DNA of 64,000 nucleotides from Chimonanthus salicifolius (Eukaryota > Streptophyta > Magnoliopsida > Laurales > Calycanthaceae): NCBI GenBank assembly GCA_013350335.1, contig CM023540.1, forward strand, positions 48,962,552 to 49,026,551. The letters run 5' to 3'. The translations under genes and the position numbers were made by a program. Numbering within the stretch: the first letter of the stretch is position 1; the number at the start of each line of letters is the position of its first letter. This document shows, piece by piece, positions 12,886 to 24,929 of the stretch. The notes beneath the pieces are model-generated. The model was given only the letters and a program-made list of their open reading frames with translations, searched no databases and was not told the DNA's origin.

Positions 12886-14910
12886 TATACACCTAATCAT
12901 TCAACCTTCGATGCTTTAATCAATTCCTTTTTTTGTATGTATACAATCAAATATACTCCAATTGCGCTCACATCTAGAAGAAGTACAAGTCTGACTTAAA
13001 ATACAAATTGCCATCTTTCTGCAAATTTGGAGTTGAACCTCCAGAATTCTTCCACCAAACAGCTATAAAAGGCAATGAAGCACATGAATAATTGAATATG
13101 AAAAGACATGAAGATTCCGACTTAATTAAAGTAAATGAATAATTAAATGTAATTTTTTTTACTTGGCATAATTTTTTCGTGATCTTTAATGGCCAAATTA
13201 CGCCCAAAGTCTCATAATGCTTCTCTATGAAGATTAAGATCATTGTTAATCGATTGTTGCATTGCACTATCATTATAGTATAATGTCTCAATGCAATCAA
13301 GAACTCTACTAAAATTCCGATCAACAATGACATTATTATAAAACCATGATGGATTAAGCCAATGCCCTGCAGCATGAAGTGGACGATGTAGTTGATGATC
13401 GCAACGAGTATCTATAATTTGCAAATAAGGAATAGCTTCGGTCGACATTCTTGATGATGATGATGTCGATGTTGAACTTTAATTATTTCTAATTCTCTTA
13501 TTGAATGTCTTTCTGATGGCTTCTTTGGCTTTCGCGTAGCTTGATAAATATAGTCCATTCGGGCTTCTCATCACTATCAATCATGCGTAGTACTTTTACA
13601 AGAGGTTCAAATGCTGCCACTACAACTTCACATTCAGACCAAAAGGAAGAGCTCAAGATCAACTTAGTTATGTCTTTGCCTCTTTGTTCTTTCATAGCCC
13701 ATTTACTATCTGTCCATTCTTTGTTAATAACCATTACTTGCATTCTGCCTTTATTTTTCAAAATACTTTGTAATACTAGAAAATGAGTAGCAAAACATGT
13801 GATTGTTGGACGGATAATCTCATTTCCATCAGTATACTTCCTCATTAATGCTAATACAAAACCATGATTGTATATAAATGTAGTGAGACACATTGCTCGT
13901 TCAATAACATTTTTCACCCTTTCCATTTTTGAAATACCTTCAAGCAACACATCATTACAATGGGCAGCACAGGGGTCTAATATATAGTTTTATAATGAGT
14001 GGTTATCGACTAACACGCACTTGAATAGTTAGCTGCATTATTTGTCACAATTTGAACTACATTTTCTAGGACCAATTTCTTCAACAACTCCTTTAAACAG
14101 ATGAAACAACATCTCTTTTGTTTTTAAAAAGGCACTTCAGATTTTAAAAAATAGTCCCCTTTGTTGAATGCACGAGAAAATTGATTAATGTCCTACCTCA
14201 TGCATCTGTCCATCCATCGGCCATAAGTGTGCATCCATTGTCTTTTCATACACTTTTAAAAGATTCTAAAGCATTATGAATTTCAAAAACATTTTTTTGT
14301 AAATAATATCCACGAAGATCATGAAAAGATGGAATTTTATCTCCAAGACCTATACTTGCTATAGCATCATGCATTTGTTGGAGATAAGAAGAATTAACGG
14401 ACTAAATGGGATACATGTATCATAAAAAAACCTACAAACAGCCATACCTACAGCCTCGATGGCCTTTTTGCTTTCTATTGCACTTCTAATGGTGAGTTGA
14501 GCTCCTTTTATGGTTCAGGAGGAAATAAACTTTGTATACCCTTTCGCCCACCGTCATTTATGGTTGTCCCTTTATTCTCATCACCATAAACTCTAGCAAT
14601 TTCTTGGATTTCATCTTCTTCTTCTTCCTCCCATGGTTGACTCCTTCACCATTCGAACAAGTCTTTTGCTTTTTACTTTTCCTTTATTAAGCAAGATTTT
14701 CTATAGTTTGTGTCAATAAGAAACTAACATGTGGCGGGACTTTTTTACATATTTCAACTCCTTTGCCTTTAACTTGTGCTAAATGATTTTTCAATCAATG
14801 GATCTCTCCATCCTTAAATATTTTATCACAATAAAGACATTGTAGATGATCATCATCAATTACTTTCACATGGTCCCATGTGATATCATTCTTTCTCGTG
14901 TTGAGCGAGA
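12886..14910 (-). pseudogene. hAT transposase (BED finger, DUF659, dimerisation)
   Basis: Read on the minus strand from 14910: a BED zinc finger ('NDITWDHVKVIDDDHLQCLY' then C..H-LKNHL) with an in-frame TGA inside the finger; a DUF659-type core ('LMADGWTDARGRTLINFLVH'); a middle part near 13950-13500 ('CFATHFLVLQSILKNKGRMQ', 'FEPLVKVLRMIDSDEKPEW'); 'PLHAAGHWLNP'; and the hAT dimerisation block near 13075-12905 ('WWKNSGGSTPNLQK', then 'SQTCTSSRCERNWS' in a shifted frame). The tail is at 3604-3800. The enzyme would excise and reinsert elements with matching ends; stops and frameshifts make this copy dead. Confidence 0.9.
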
Positions 14911-16113
14911 TAGGGGAATAGAATCAGACTCCGGAAGATTTGACATCGATACAATTTGTAAACTAACAAAAAGATATGATAAATTAGCAACAATAAGATG
15001 ACACAAAAATAAAATTGTAAGTCAATATAAAATTCAACTAACAAAGAATATATATACACAAGTAAAAACTAAAAAGAATGAAAACATTGATAAATTGAAA
15101 AACACTACATGTGCACACATGAGATTTTAGTATATTACAGCTTTGTGATATTTAAGAAAATCCATTTAGAGTTTGGGTTACTTGTAAATCCCAATGGATT
15201 CCAATTATGTAGAGAAGAGATTGGGGTTTCAGTTTTACATGTTTTTAACTTGTTCTCTATATCGAATTAAAAAAAGCACTCTACATTGGAACTTTTGTGA
15301 GACTTATGGCTTGTGCGCAAGTATTAAAAGATAGGGCTTGCACTGAAGAGGCAATCATTTAACTATTTTGAAGTATTTGCTCTTCTTATCAATTTTTTTG
15401 TTGGATTTGAACTTTAAGCATTTTAAATGGTTCCCTCATGACACCTGTCTATCCTCAAGAGGCTCTAGCATATTACTCAGCATTTTAAAGGTTATGCACT
15501 CGATCCCAATGGGCTTAATTTCTTTATTTCTACTCTTCATCACTCTACTTGGAGCTTATTCCTGTCATCTAGGTTGCCTTTGTGATTTAATGTTTTTTTG
15601 ACACCCTATTTAGAGTTTTCTCTATTACTTTATGGTCTAACATGTCAGTTGTGACTGATTAATTTCTAGATTTTATCAGTCTTCTCCTTGTGAATTCTTG
15701 TGTGTTAGTAAAGCATTACTGCTTGTATTTACCTTATGAGAGTAATTTTCCTATAGTTGTGCATATATATGTATATTTGTATTAATGTTTATCTTTGTTG
15801 CATGTCCTGCGAAAGTTGTTTAATGTTTACGAATCATTGCTAAAATGAAAAACAAAAGTATTGATTTTCTCATTGCATCAACTTCATCAAGTTTCAAATA
15901 ATTAACACATTTCTATTTCCATTTCATCTGATGAACCCAACCAGATCTTCTAGAGTTGATGTCCCTGTTCGTGAGTCACTAAGTATACTTCATCATATTG
16001 TATATCTGTCTATAGTTAAAAAAAATCTAACTCTAGTGTCTAATTTTCTTAGCAATAACACTTTGGGGCAGAAAAGGAAAGGAATGAATGAAAGAGAAAC
16101 AACAGATACAGTT
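14911..16113. other. hAT 5' noncoding region
   Basis: AT-rich DNA between the transposase start and the Tat-like LTR. Short open frames on the plus strand (15368-15601, 15931-16116) resemble nothing known. It probably held the transposase leader or intron sequence. Confidence 0.4.
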
Positions 16114-18106
16114 TGATGAGCATAGGAAATTGACTATTTTACCCATACATTTGAACTAGTTAGCCCTTGTTTTGTGTGTTTTAGGATATGTTTAATTAGA
16201 TTTTGGAAGTTTTATAGGATTTACAAGGAAATACAAGATATGAGAATTCAAATGGTGAATTTTGCAATTTATGAGTATAAGTTGATATTTTTGGAAAGTT
16301 GAAATTTTTAATAATTATTTTACCACAATTTTAAGATTTTTATTTCTAAACTAATTAATTTGAATCCATTTATGAGAGTTTGGATTAATTTAGTACATTT
16401 TTAGAATTGATTGTAAGTGGTAAAATTATTTATTAGATTTTCCATACTTTGAAAAGCACAATTATTAAGCCCATTAAGAAAAGCCCATGAAGAAATCCAC
16501 ATGTTTGAAGTCTATTTTCATCATCTCAAGATACATAAAATTCAAAATTTAAAAGTTATTGTGAAAAGATTTTCGAATTTGCAAAGTAAATTAAGGAAAA
16601 AGAAACAAAATAAGAAGTGGAAAAAAAAAAGGAAGGTATGACAGAGTCTCAGTATTTTGACTATAAATTTTCACTCTGATATCCAATTGCATTAATGCTT
16701 TTTGGTTGGAAATAATACTTGAAGGGCTACAACTTTGTAGTTTATGAGATTTCGTATTTCGGACGTTAACTAAGCCAAAACTCACATGTAAGGTGGTACA
16801 TGTGTAAAAAATGGGATTTTGCACCCACTTTTCTTGCACGAGTTTTACTATCTTTTTACTTCCTTACCTTCTTTAAGGCATTCCATCTTTAGCACAAACC
16901 ATATCAACCCTCCAAGTGTTCATTGCTTTATTTAAATCTTTAAATCCAAGCCATTCACTCTACATCCTTTCATCTATAAATATTATCCCTCTCCCATTGA
17001 GAAAATTGAACCTCGTCTTAGATTTTGGAGAAGCTTTGAGAGGAGAGGAAGAAGAGAAGGAGAAAGACTATGGGATTCTTGATCCACATTGAGTTTTAAG
17101 GTTGGTGGATTTTGATTTCTATCATATTTTTCTTATTTCTTTAATTCCAAAATTCCAATATTATATTTTTAATTTCATATTTTATAAATAAATGAAGGGT
17201 GTATTTATTTAAAATTATGGTCGTACAATTATTTAATTTATGTGTGATGAAAATTTGATTTTAGTTTGATTCTTTTTATGATGTTATGATTGAAGTTATT
17301 CTAAGATATTTGAGGTGAGTGAATGAAATATTTACGATATGTAGAACTTGATTTTTCCAATTCAAGGCTTTGTTTAAAGAGTGGATGAAATATTTGGATT
17401 TGGAATTGCAAGTGTAAATTTTATCTACCCTAAGGTTTGAATAAGATTTTATTAGTTTAATGGAATTCATAATTTTTATAATGAGAATTTTAATAAATAA
17501 ACAATTGGAATGCATGATTAATAATTTAAGTGGGTTTCATATTCTAGGCCTTAATTTTATTGTTAAAATTTGGATAATGATCCCTCATTGAGTCTCTGAT
17601 CCAGTTTCACTGTATATATGTACAAAGGTAATTTTAGGTGTTATTTTTATTGTTATTTTTAAATTCAAAATTCTTGAAATTGGTGAACTAGGTTGGTGAT
17701 TAATTAATTGTTTCTTAATTTTGTATCTAAGTTAAGTTAAGATTATTTTAAAAATTTATATTTATTCCACCATCTTAATTGAAATTAGATAAATTTTGTA
17801 TTTTCCATGAAAATTAGATTTCTTTAATGGTTAATTTCTAATTTTAGATGTTGTTCCTATTTTTGGACTTGGTTTCTATTTATAGAATATTTCTTAATTA
17901 AAATTAAATTCCCTAGATTAGATAATTAATTCTATATTTATGATTTATTCCCATGATTTTCTAAATTTCAAAAATTACATAATTCAATGGTATATTTTTC
18001 ATGGATATATTTTCCTAAGTTCCGATGGATTCGACCTCGCACTCAATTGCTATATTATCTTATGGTTTGTGCGCTTGCGAGTTATAAATTTAAAATTTGC
18101 ACAACA
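16114..18106 (+). mobile_element. Tat-like solo LTR (1993 bp)
   Basis: It starts TGATGAGCATAGG and ends ...TTGCACAACA, flanked by perfect TSDs CAGTT (16109-16113 and 18107-18111). The TGATGAGC start and the 'GTTTGTGCGCTTGCGAGTTA' segment before the end resemble LTRs of the Tat/Ogre/Athila branch of Ty3/gypsy. A CTATAAATA box at 16975-16983 could be the LTR promoter. It is noncoding and inserted in the hAT element. Confidence 0.85.
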
Positions 18107-18111
18107 CAGTT

Positions 18112-18868
18112 CTCAAGATCCATACCACCCTTAGAGGACAACACCATTTCTAATCAATAATTGATTGCGAGTAAGCAACTAGAAACATGAGAGATTTCTC
18201 ACATCATAACCATGATTGTATGTGCCTCATCAAGTGAATAATTCATATTAATTATCAATTACCGTCTTCCTGCAGTATGGGCGACTTCAAGCAGAAATTT
18301 CATCGTACAGGTAGAGCAAACCATCTCAAGCAAAAATATGAAAAAATAAAAATAAAAAACAAAGGTAAATCAAAATATCGAAAACAAACTTATGAACAAC
18401 TTGCCGCCTTGCTGCAGAGTGCGGACAATAGGAGCCTGCGTAGATGGGATCACCGTTTGGGAATGACAATGCAAGAAACCATATGGCAATGGAAATTTGG
18501 AAATGAGAGTTGTAGATAGACTATGGGAATGGAAATTGGAAAGTTGGAAATGTAGAGAACTAGAGATGAGATAGACTTAGGATTTCTAGCTGGGAATACA
18601 CATTGGAAGTTGTAGAGTCCTATTTAAAAAATTACATTCCTGATATGGATGGCTGGTTTTAAAAAATAATAATAATAATTTCTAAGCAGGTTCAACTTCG
18701 CTGAACGGTGGGTTGTTTAATTAATCAAACCATGTTGAACTGCGGTCCAACAAGGTTCGATAGGGATCTTGATGTTTGGAGGTTCTTAAACTAAAACGGG
18801 CCTTCAAGAAGTCAGTCATGGTCGAACTGTGGATTCAACCGTGGCCTGGCCAAGTTCTGATAACACTG
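18112..18868. other. hAT right subterminal region
   Basis: The 5' end of the hAT element relative to its transposase, carrying the terminal repeat at 18854-18868. An 80-codon plus-strand frame (18277-18519) is lysine-rich and unrecognised; I do not call it a gene. Confidence 0.5.
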
Positions 18869-18876
18869 GTTGAAAC

Positions 18877-19482
18877 CACGCACTGGGGGCCTGTTTCAAA
18901 CCATAAATGGCTTTGTGAAGTTTGCAAACATGATGAGAGCAACGTGGGTCAACAAAACCTGACGGTTGAGCCATGTAGACTTTTTCAATAAGGTTTCCAT
19001 GAAGAAAAACATTTGTGATGTCTAATTGATGAATATGCCAACTAGAAATGACAGCAAGATTGAGAACAAAGTGCATAATAGTGGGTTTAACAATAAGGCT
19101 AATGGTCTCATCATAGTTGATGCATGCATGTTGATGAAAACCTTTAGCTATAAGTCGTGCTTTGTGTCGTTCAATGCTGTCATTTGAGCGTTGTTTAATT
19201 TGCATCCAAAAGTGTTGAGATCCGGATGTGGTGGAACAAGAGACCAAGTTTGTTGTCGTAGTAAAGCATTGAATTCATCATTCATGGCCTATAGCCATTC
19301 CGCATATCGAACTACTTGAGTGTAGCAGGTGGAGCCAATGTTAGAGGAAGAGACCATAGACAAAGGCCTGCGGGAGGGGATGGCAACTAGCAAATGCAAC
19401 TTTCTTGTTGGGCTTAAAGATGCCATCCTTGGCATGGGTCACCATAGGATGAACATTGACAAACAAAGGAGGAGAGGAAGGA
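18877..19482 (-). pseudogene. pol: copia reverse transcriptase, N-terminal half
   Basis: Minus-strand translation of 18877-19247 gives Ty1/copia RT: 'IKQRSNDSIERHKARLIAKG', 'INYDETISLIVKPTIMHFVL', 'WHIHQLDITNVFLHGNL', 'VYMAQPSGFVDPRCSHHVCK', 'LHKAIYGLKQAPSAWFQ'. It stops exactly at the hAT TSD and continues at 3049. 19250-19482 is the variable linker upstream of RT. Substitutions in conserved positions, such as loss of the usual FSPV, indicate decay. Confidence 0.92.
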
Positions 19483-19487
19483 GAAGG

Positions 19488-22400
19488 TGTAACATCCCAG
19501 ATTTTTCAATGCATTAATATATTGGATTCTGTCGATTTTAATTGCTAAATTTGTTGAATTTAAGATTATGGATGGAATGGACCTTAGGCGGGTAAGGAAT
19601 TGGGGCAATTAAGACCCAATGGGTCATGGATAGAGTTTGAATGGAAATAAGTGGGTAAGTGTAATTAAATGGGTCAATTACCCAAATGGGACCCAATGGG
19701 TCAAGGTGAATGGGTTTTGAAAGTAAATGGGTAAAAGATTACCCAATTAGGATCCAACGCATGGGATCCACCTCATCAAGTGAGGTGGCATGTGAGTGAC
19801 ATGGCCAAGTGGGACCCAAATTCACCTCATCAAGTGAGCTGGCAAGTGATTTAACGCAACATGCATGGTCGGCTAACCATGGTTGACTTGGTCAACCATG
19901 GGTGAGTTCAAATGTGTTGAGTGGCTTGAGTTGGAAAGTGAATTCAGATGAGTTGAGTTAAGAACGTATTAATGTTTAGTTCAAGTGCTTGAGTTGGAGA
20001 ATGAGTTCATTAAAGTTTAGTTGAGTTGAAAGGGTAATTGAGGAGTCTCCCATTTAAGTGAGACAAGGTGGGAGAGGGAGGGTTTCCATCTGATGGGATG
20101 AAAACCCAAGGGGACATGTTGGGAAACAAGGAGGTTTCTTGGTTTGGCCAAGAGACTCCTTGGTTGGATACAAGCATTAAGAAGGGTGGTTGGGAGGATG
20201 AAGGGCTGGTTACTAAGGGGTATACTCCACCCCTTTGGCCGATCCCCTCTCTTTGAAACAAGATATTTTCCATCTCTCTCTCCCTCTCTAAACCTACACT
20301 CCTTGGCCGATTGCACCTCTAAGAAACTTAGAGATTTTCTTCTCTTCTCTATCTCTCTTCCTCTCCATTGCTACACCTAGAGCACTAAGAAAAGGTTTGG
20401 TCTTTCACATAAAAGATATCAGCTCAAGGGATACTCCACACTTGTGGCCAAAATCCATCTCTTGCATTCAAAAAGATTGGCATCTTCTCCAATCCCTCTC
20501 TCTCCCATTTTTGGCTTACACTTGGAGAAATCGGTGAAGGAACACTGAAGGAGAAGGACTGAGGAGTAAAGATCAGATCTAAAGAAACGAAGGAGATGCG
20601 GAAAGAAGGTAAGGTTTATGTTTCATGGTATTAAATTTAAGAGAACTAAGGGAACTATGGTTTCGGCTATGGAATGGCTGAAACCATGGGGTCCATATTT
20701 GATTGAGATATTTGGGCGGCCAACTGGTTATAGGACCATGGGCTTGAAATCCATTCAAGGAATGGCAATGAGATTGACATAAAAATAAGGTGTTGTTCAA
20801 ATCCGAAATATGATGCTAGAGATGGAAAGGTTAATGGATAAGACCCTAACTTTGATTAGTGGGTAGGTTATGTCCATGAATTTGATGTAAAAATGATTTA
20901 ATACATGTTTTAAAAGAATAAGGAAATAGATTCCAAGAGGAAGGGTCAAGCCAAACATCAAACAAAAGAAGATTGTCCACCGGTGTGCACTGTCTGCGGA
21001 TGGGTATCACCGTCCGCGGATGGGTTTCTATCATCCGTAGGACGAGTTTCGACCGTCCGCGGATGGGTAACAAACATAAGCATGGTGTTGTCTGCTGGAC
21101 GGGTATCACCGTCCGTGGACAGGTAACAGACAAGAATTGTTTATGGTCTGCGAACGGGTTGTATGTCTGTAGGACAGGTTTCTACCGTCCGCAGGAGGGG
21201 TTTCGACCATCCACGGATGGGTAACAGACAGGAATTGTTTATGGTCTGCGAATGGGTTGTATGGTTGTAGGACGGGTTTCTGTCGTCGGCGAGACGGGTT
21301 TTTACCATCCGCGGACGGGTTTTTATCATCCGCAAGATGGGTGGCGAACGGGAACCCCATGAATGATTTTATGAGTCCATGAATAATTTTATGAGTCCAT
21401 GAATATTTAAAAGTTAATTGATTAACTATGGATTATCAGGCTAAGAAATAAAAAAAAAGGAATAATGGTCGACCCACATTGTTTTGAAATAAAACAAGGA
21501 TTAAAAGGGGGTCAAAAACGAAGGAGTGAGGTTCGGCCATGTTGTATGGTCGAACCCCATTGATGGGTCTTGGTGAACATGAACACATTTCAGCCATGTC
21601 GTATGGCTGAACCCCGTTAAGGGTCTTAACCGGTTTAAGGAATATGATGCGTAAATGAGCCTGAAATAAAAAGTTGATTTTTAAATTGATATATGTTTAT
21701 GACTAAATTGCTAAGGTAAAGAGGCGTGATTCGCTTTCACGTGACGGTTAGCGATTGTTTGTGCGAACCAAGAAAAGGACAGTAAATCGGACTTGGGTAG
21801 GATTCGTACCTTATTGAAATAACATGTGGATCTTATATGGTTTTATATTTTTCCAACATGATGATTACTTTGAATTATGAAATATATATGTGTATGAACT
21901 GTTTTGATGGCATATTGTAATTTAAAAAGGAATGGCATCTTTGCACTAAGCATCTCATGCATGGCATGGGAGGGAACATATGAGAGGAGTCCAAGCTCCA
22001 TTCGGGGTATCCGATAAACATATGTGGTTGGAATCCACACTGATTCCGATTAACATATATGGAAAGGAGTGGGAGGAATCCACACTGATTCAGATTAACA
22101 TATATGGGAAGGAGTCCACGCTCCATTCGGTGTTCCGATAAATAAAACGTGGGGGGAGTCCACGCTCCATTCGGTGGGACCGATAAGGCATACGTGGGGA
22201 AGCAAAGCCGTGAATGCTTGATATGATTGTTGGGTGGGAAACCATTGGCATATGGCACCCATGGCATGGCATTACATTTCATGATTTTGTTATGGGTATC
22301 AAACGCTGATTTTAATACTACAAGTTGGTTACAGTTTTGATATTATGTATCTATCCTGATTTTATACTAATCCCATGTATGACCCTACTTGGAACTCCTA

Positions 22401-22899
22401 CTGGGCGCGTTGACTAACGCCCTACTTCTACGTTTAGATGATGGTACAGGAAACGGAATGGACGATGGACGTGAAAGAGGCCAAGCTTAGGAGCTTGGAT
22501 AGTTTATCATTACTTTATTTAAGATTAATTTTGGACAATGTATTTGAGTTAATTGCACTTTGGAACTATAATAACTTAGATATTATTTTACTATGGTTTG
22601 ATGTTACATTTTGATATTAGGTTCAGTTAATTTATTGATGATTGACTTCCTTGCTAATTAATGGATAGGGATAGTAATTCTATTCATATGATAATTCTGC
22701 AATGTGTTTATTCAGCAAGTATAACTTTAATGCATGTGAAATATTTTAGTGGACTTGTCCACGCACACATATTGGTGGCCAGTTAAGGGTCGGGGTTTGG
22801 AAGCTCGCATCGTAGCGTCCCGCTCTCTCTCACTCTTTATTTTAAAAAAAAAAAAATAGAATCTAATTTTCGGCGAGTGAAAAAGGGCTGGACATTACA
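19488..22899 (+). mobile_element. Gypsy-like long solo LTR X3
   Basis: 3412 bp, starts TGTAACATCCCAG, ends GGGCTGGACATTACA, with perfect TSDs GAAGG (19483-19487 and 22900-22904). Same family as X1 and X2, with pyrimidine-rich leader, predicted donor GGTAAGG (GT at 20609), acceptor TTTAG (AG at 22436-22437), and the block 'CTACTGGGCGCGTTGACTAA' near 22398. Inserted in the copia linker between integrase and RT. Confidence 0.92.
20978..21352 (+). repeat. ACCGTCCGCGGACGGGT palindrome array
   Basis: A CCGCGG-centred motif (ACCGTCCGCGGATGGGT and variants) is repeated about a dozen times in 375 bp with spacers such as GTTTCTATC and GTATC. It is GC-rich against an AT-rich background. Position in the LTR matches the arrays at 10858-11436 and 8139-9195. 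Confidence 0.9.
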
Positions 22900-22904
22900 G
22901 AAGG

Positions 22905-23345
22905 CAGAGCATTAGTTGGTGATGGAAAGGCAGGTGCCGCTACTCGAGAGTGTGATGCAGGAGGTGACGACTCAAGTCCCGCTACTGGAGATGGCGAGGC
23001 ATCTGCTGGAGAGTTTGACGCAGAAGGAGACAGTGATGCTGGTGCCTACAGAGCAATGAGCGGGATAACTACTACGTTAGATGAAGATTGTGCAGCAACT
23101 GTCAAAGGACCGGATGCATAAGGTAAGACTGCTTCATTGACACAACATGCCGTGAGATGTAGACTTGTCCAGTGGGAGGATGAAGACACCTGTAGCCTTT
23201 ATGTTGAGTGTTGTAACCCATAAAAACACATTCAAGATATCACAGTTGCAGTTTGTCAATAACATAATCTCCAAGATAAGGGTAGCAGGCACATCCAAAG
23301 GTGCAGAAGGACATATAGTTTAGTGTATGGTCAAACAATTTCTAA
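22905..23345 (-). pseudogene. pol: copia integrase C-terminal region and linker
   Basis: Minus-strand reading from 23345 gives 'LFDHTLNYMSFCTFGCACYP', 'YLGDYVIDKLQL', then 'CVFMGYNTQHKGYRCLHP' and 'GQVYISRHVVFNEAVLPYA', the standard Ty1/copia integrase-to-linker block. A low-complexity Ser/Pro linker follows to 22905 and continues beyond X3 at 19482. Upstream integrase, protease and gag have been deleted. Confidence 0.88.
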
Positions 23346-23736
23346 AATGCCGAGGATTAATCAAGGAGCAAATAAGGCACAGAGCGATCAGATAGTGGGA
23401 TCGTAGAAAAGCAGCACAGACGGGTAGAAAATTAGATCTACAGTGAAGCCGCAGATGAAGAAGAGGAACTTGTAGGTGGCAAACAGAAAATCCGACACAA
23501 TGAGGAAAACAGATATGTAAACTGTAGTGCAGAGAGGCAATAAGGAAGCAAAGAGCAGTCCTAGAACAATGCTAAGATGCTACTAAAGTAGTGATGAAAG
23601 AATCCTAAGACAGTCATGCTTGCTAGGAGAAAAAAATTGGGGACAGAGAATCTCTAGGATTAGGAAGGACGCCGACGAACAATTGGAAGAAGGTTTGATC
23701 GAGTGCTGAGAGGAGAGAGATGTGCAGTGGACGTCT
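23346..23736 (-). other. copia leader / deletion remnant
   Basis: Noncoding DNA between the 5' LTR and the deletion junction next to the integrase remnant. I see no tRNA-complementary primer site directly next to the LTR, so the leader itself may be rearranged. Confidence 0.5.
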
Positions 23737-23911
23737 TGTAGAGTTTTGGAAAATGACTCAAGACCTAACTCATTGAAAACAATTTTTATAGATTAATACA
23801 TACCTCTTAAAAAGGATAATCAAATAAAATCAATTTAGGATCCCTTGAATGGAGAAATTAATAATTAACGCAATTGTAAAAAGTCAATCTGGTGAAGACT
23901 TTCTGCTAACA
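23737..23911 (-). repeat. copia 5' LTR
   Basis: 175 bp, on the minus strand TGTTAGCAG...CTCTACA, matching the copy at 1834-2017. Confidence 0.88.
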
Positions 23912-23947
23912 GAAAGATCTTAATCTAAATATAGAACCCAATAAAAA

Positions 23948-24920
23948 GGGGAGCCATACAAACACCAAGCTTTTCTTTCCTACACACGCCTTTTCAATTT
24001 TTTGCTGAAATAACCATTTTGCCCTTCCACTTCCTTTTCTGCCGAAGCCACTTGCCGAAGGAACTGTTCCTTCAGACCAAGGATCGACCGAATAAGGGAA
24101 CAAACCGGTGGGCCCCACCGTTGATCGGAACCCAAGGTCTTCCTTAGTAGTAGATAGGTGGGCCAGGGGCGATCAGGGTTGTGTCCATTCTAGGGTCAAA
24201 GGTGCAGGATCCACTTGGATCTAACAAAAAAACCCACAAAATTGATTTTCGAAAGCCCCAAGCAGTAGTCGAAGAAACTGGCCAGATGAGGGTCCCACCA
24301 TACCCCAGATCAAAGATCTGATGGTACGGATGGATAGACCATCAAAAAATGGAAGGGGTATGGTGGTCCCATCGGCATAAACTTTTTCAATTACCTGATC
24401 TAAGGCCGAGAAAAAGATCTGGCGGCAACAGATCTACTGCTGCCAGATCTTCTTCTCGGCCTTAGATTAGGTGATTGAGAAAGTTTCTGCCGGTGGGACC
24501 AACCATACCCATTCCATTTTTTTATAGTATATCCATCTGTACCATCAAATCTCTGATCTGGGTATGGTGGGACCCTCATCTGGCCAGTTTCTTCGGCTGC
24601 TGCTTGGGGCGTCCGAAAATCAATTTTGTGGGTTTTTTGTTAGATCCAAGTGGATCCTGCACTTCTAACACTAGGATCGACACCACCATGATTGCCCCTG
24701 GCCGACCTATCTACGGCTAAAGAAGACCTTGGGTTTCGATCAACGGTGGGGCCCACCAGTTTTTTTTCCCTTATTCGGTCAATCCTTCTTCCAAAGAAAC
24801 AGTTCCTTCAGCAAATGGCTTCGGTGGAAGAGGAAGTGGAAGGGCAAAAGGGTCATTTCACCCAAAATTTTGAAAAATGGTGTGTAGGGAAAGAAAAACC
24901 GAGTGTCTGTATGGCTCCCC
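23948..24920. mobile_element. Foldback Mutator-like element (973 bp)
   Basis: The whole element is one imperfect inverted repeat with arms of about 485 bp meeting near 24434. It begins GGGGAGCCATACA and ends with its complement. Flanks are a perfect 9-bp direct repeat, CAATAAAAA (23939-23947 and 24921-24929). A 9-bp TSD with long inverted repeats indicates a non-autonomous Mutator-like (TIR-MULE or foldback) element. Arms differ by scattered substitutions and small indels, so it is not recent. Open frames such as 24692-25054 are chance. Confidence 0.9.
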
Positions 24921-24929
24921 CAATAAAAA

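Larger units (their letters stand above)
3058..18868 (-). mobile_element. hAT transposon inside copia pol
   Basis: Terminal inverted repeats are CAATGTTATCAGAAC (3058-3072) and, reversed, CAGTGTTATCAGAAC (18854-18868), with one mismatch. The 8-bp flanks GTTGAATC (3050-3057) and GTTGAAAC (18869-18876) are the TSD, also with one mismatch. Removing the element rejoins copia codons as ...AWFQRF.... A broken hAT transposase lies inside on the minus strand. Net of nested insertions (3925-12880 and 16114-18106) the element is about 4.85 kb, a normal size for an autonomous hAT. Confidence 0.93.
1834..23911 (-). mobile_element. Decayed Ty1/copia retrotransposon, host of the nest
   Basis: LTRs at 1834-2017 and 23737-23911 are similar over their whole length and show TG...CA ends on the right copy. 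Flanking 5-mers AAAAG (1829-1833) and GAAAG (23912-23916) are a TSD with one mismatch. On the minus strand the order is LTR, leader, C-terminal integrase, reverse transcriptase, RNase H, purine tract AGGAGAG, LTR, which is the Ty1/copia order. Gag, protease and most of integrase are missing. Of 22 kb only about 2.6 kb belongs to this element; the rest is a hAT transposon, a hAT MITE and a long LTR inserted later. It is dead. Confidence 0.9.

Noticed and set aside
18277..18519. 80-codon lysine-rich frame at the right end of the hAT
   Set aside because: No recognisable domain, opposite to the transposase, and in subterminal DNA; left as noncoding.
20846..21360. Several frames (both strands) with repeated 'RPRMV' and 'ADGRN' patterns
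   Set aside because: Produced by the CCGTCCGCGGACGG array in LTR X3, not a repeat protein.
23346..23736. Leader next to the copia LTR searched for a primer-binding site
   Set aside because: No TGGTATCAGAGC-like sequence abuts the LTR; I did not force a call.
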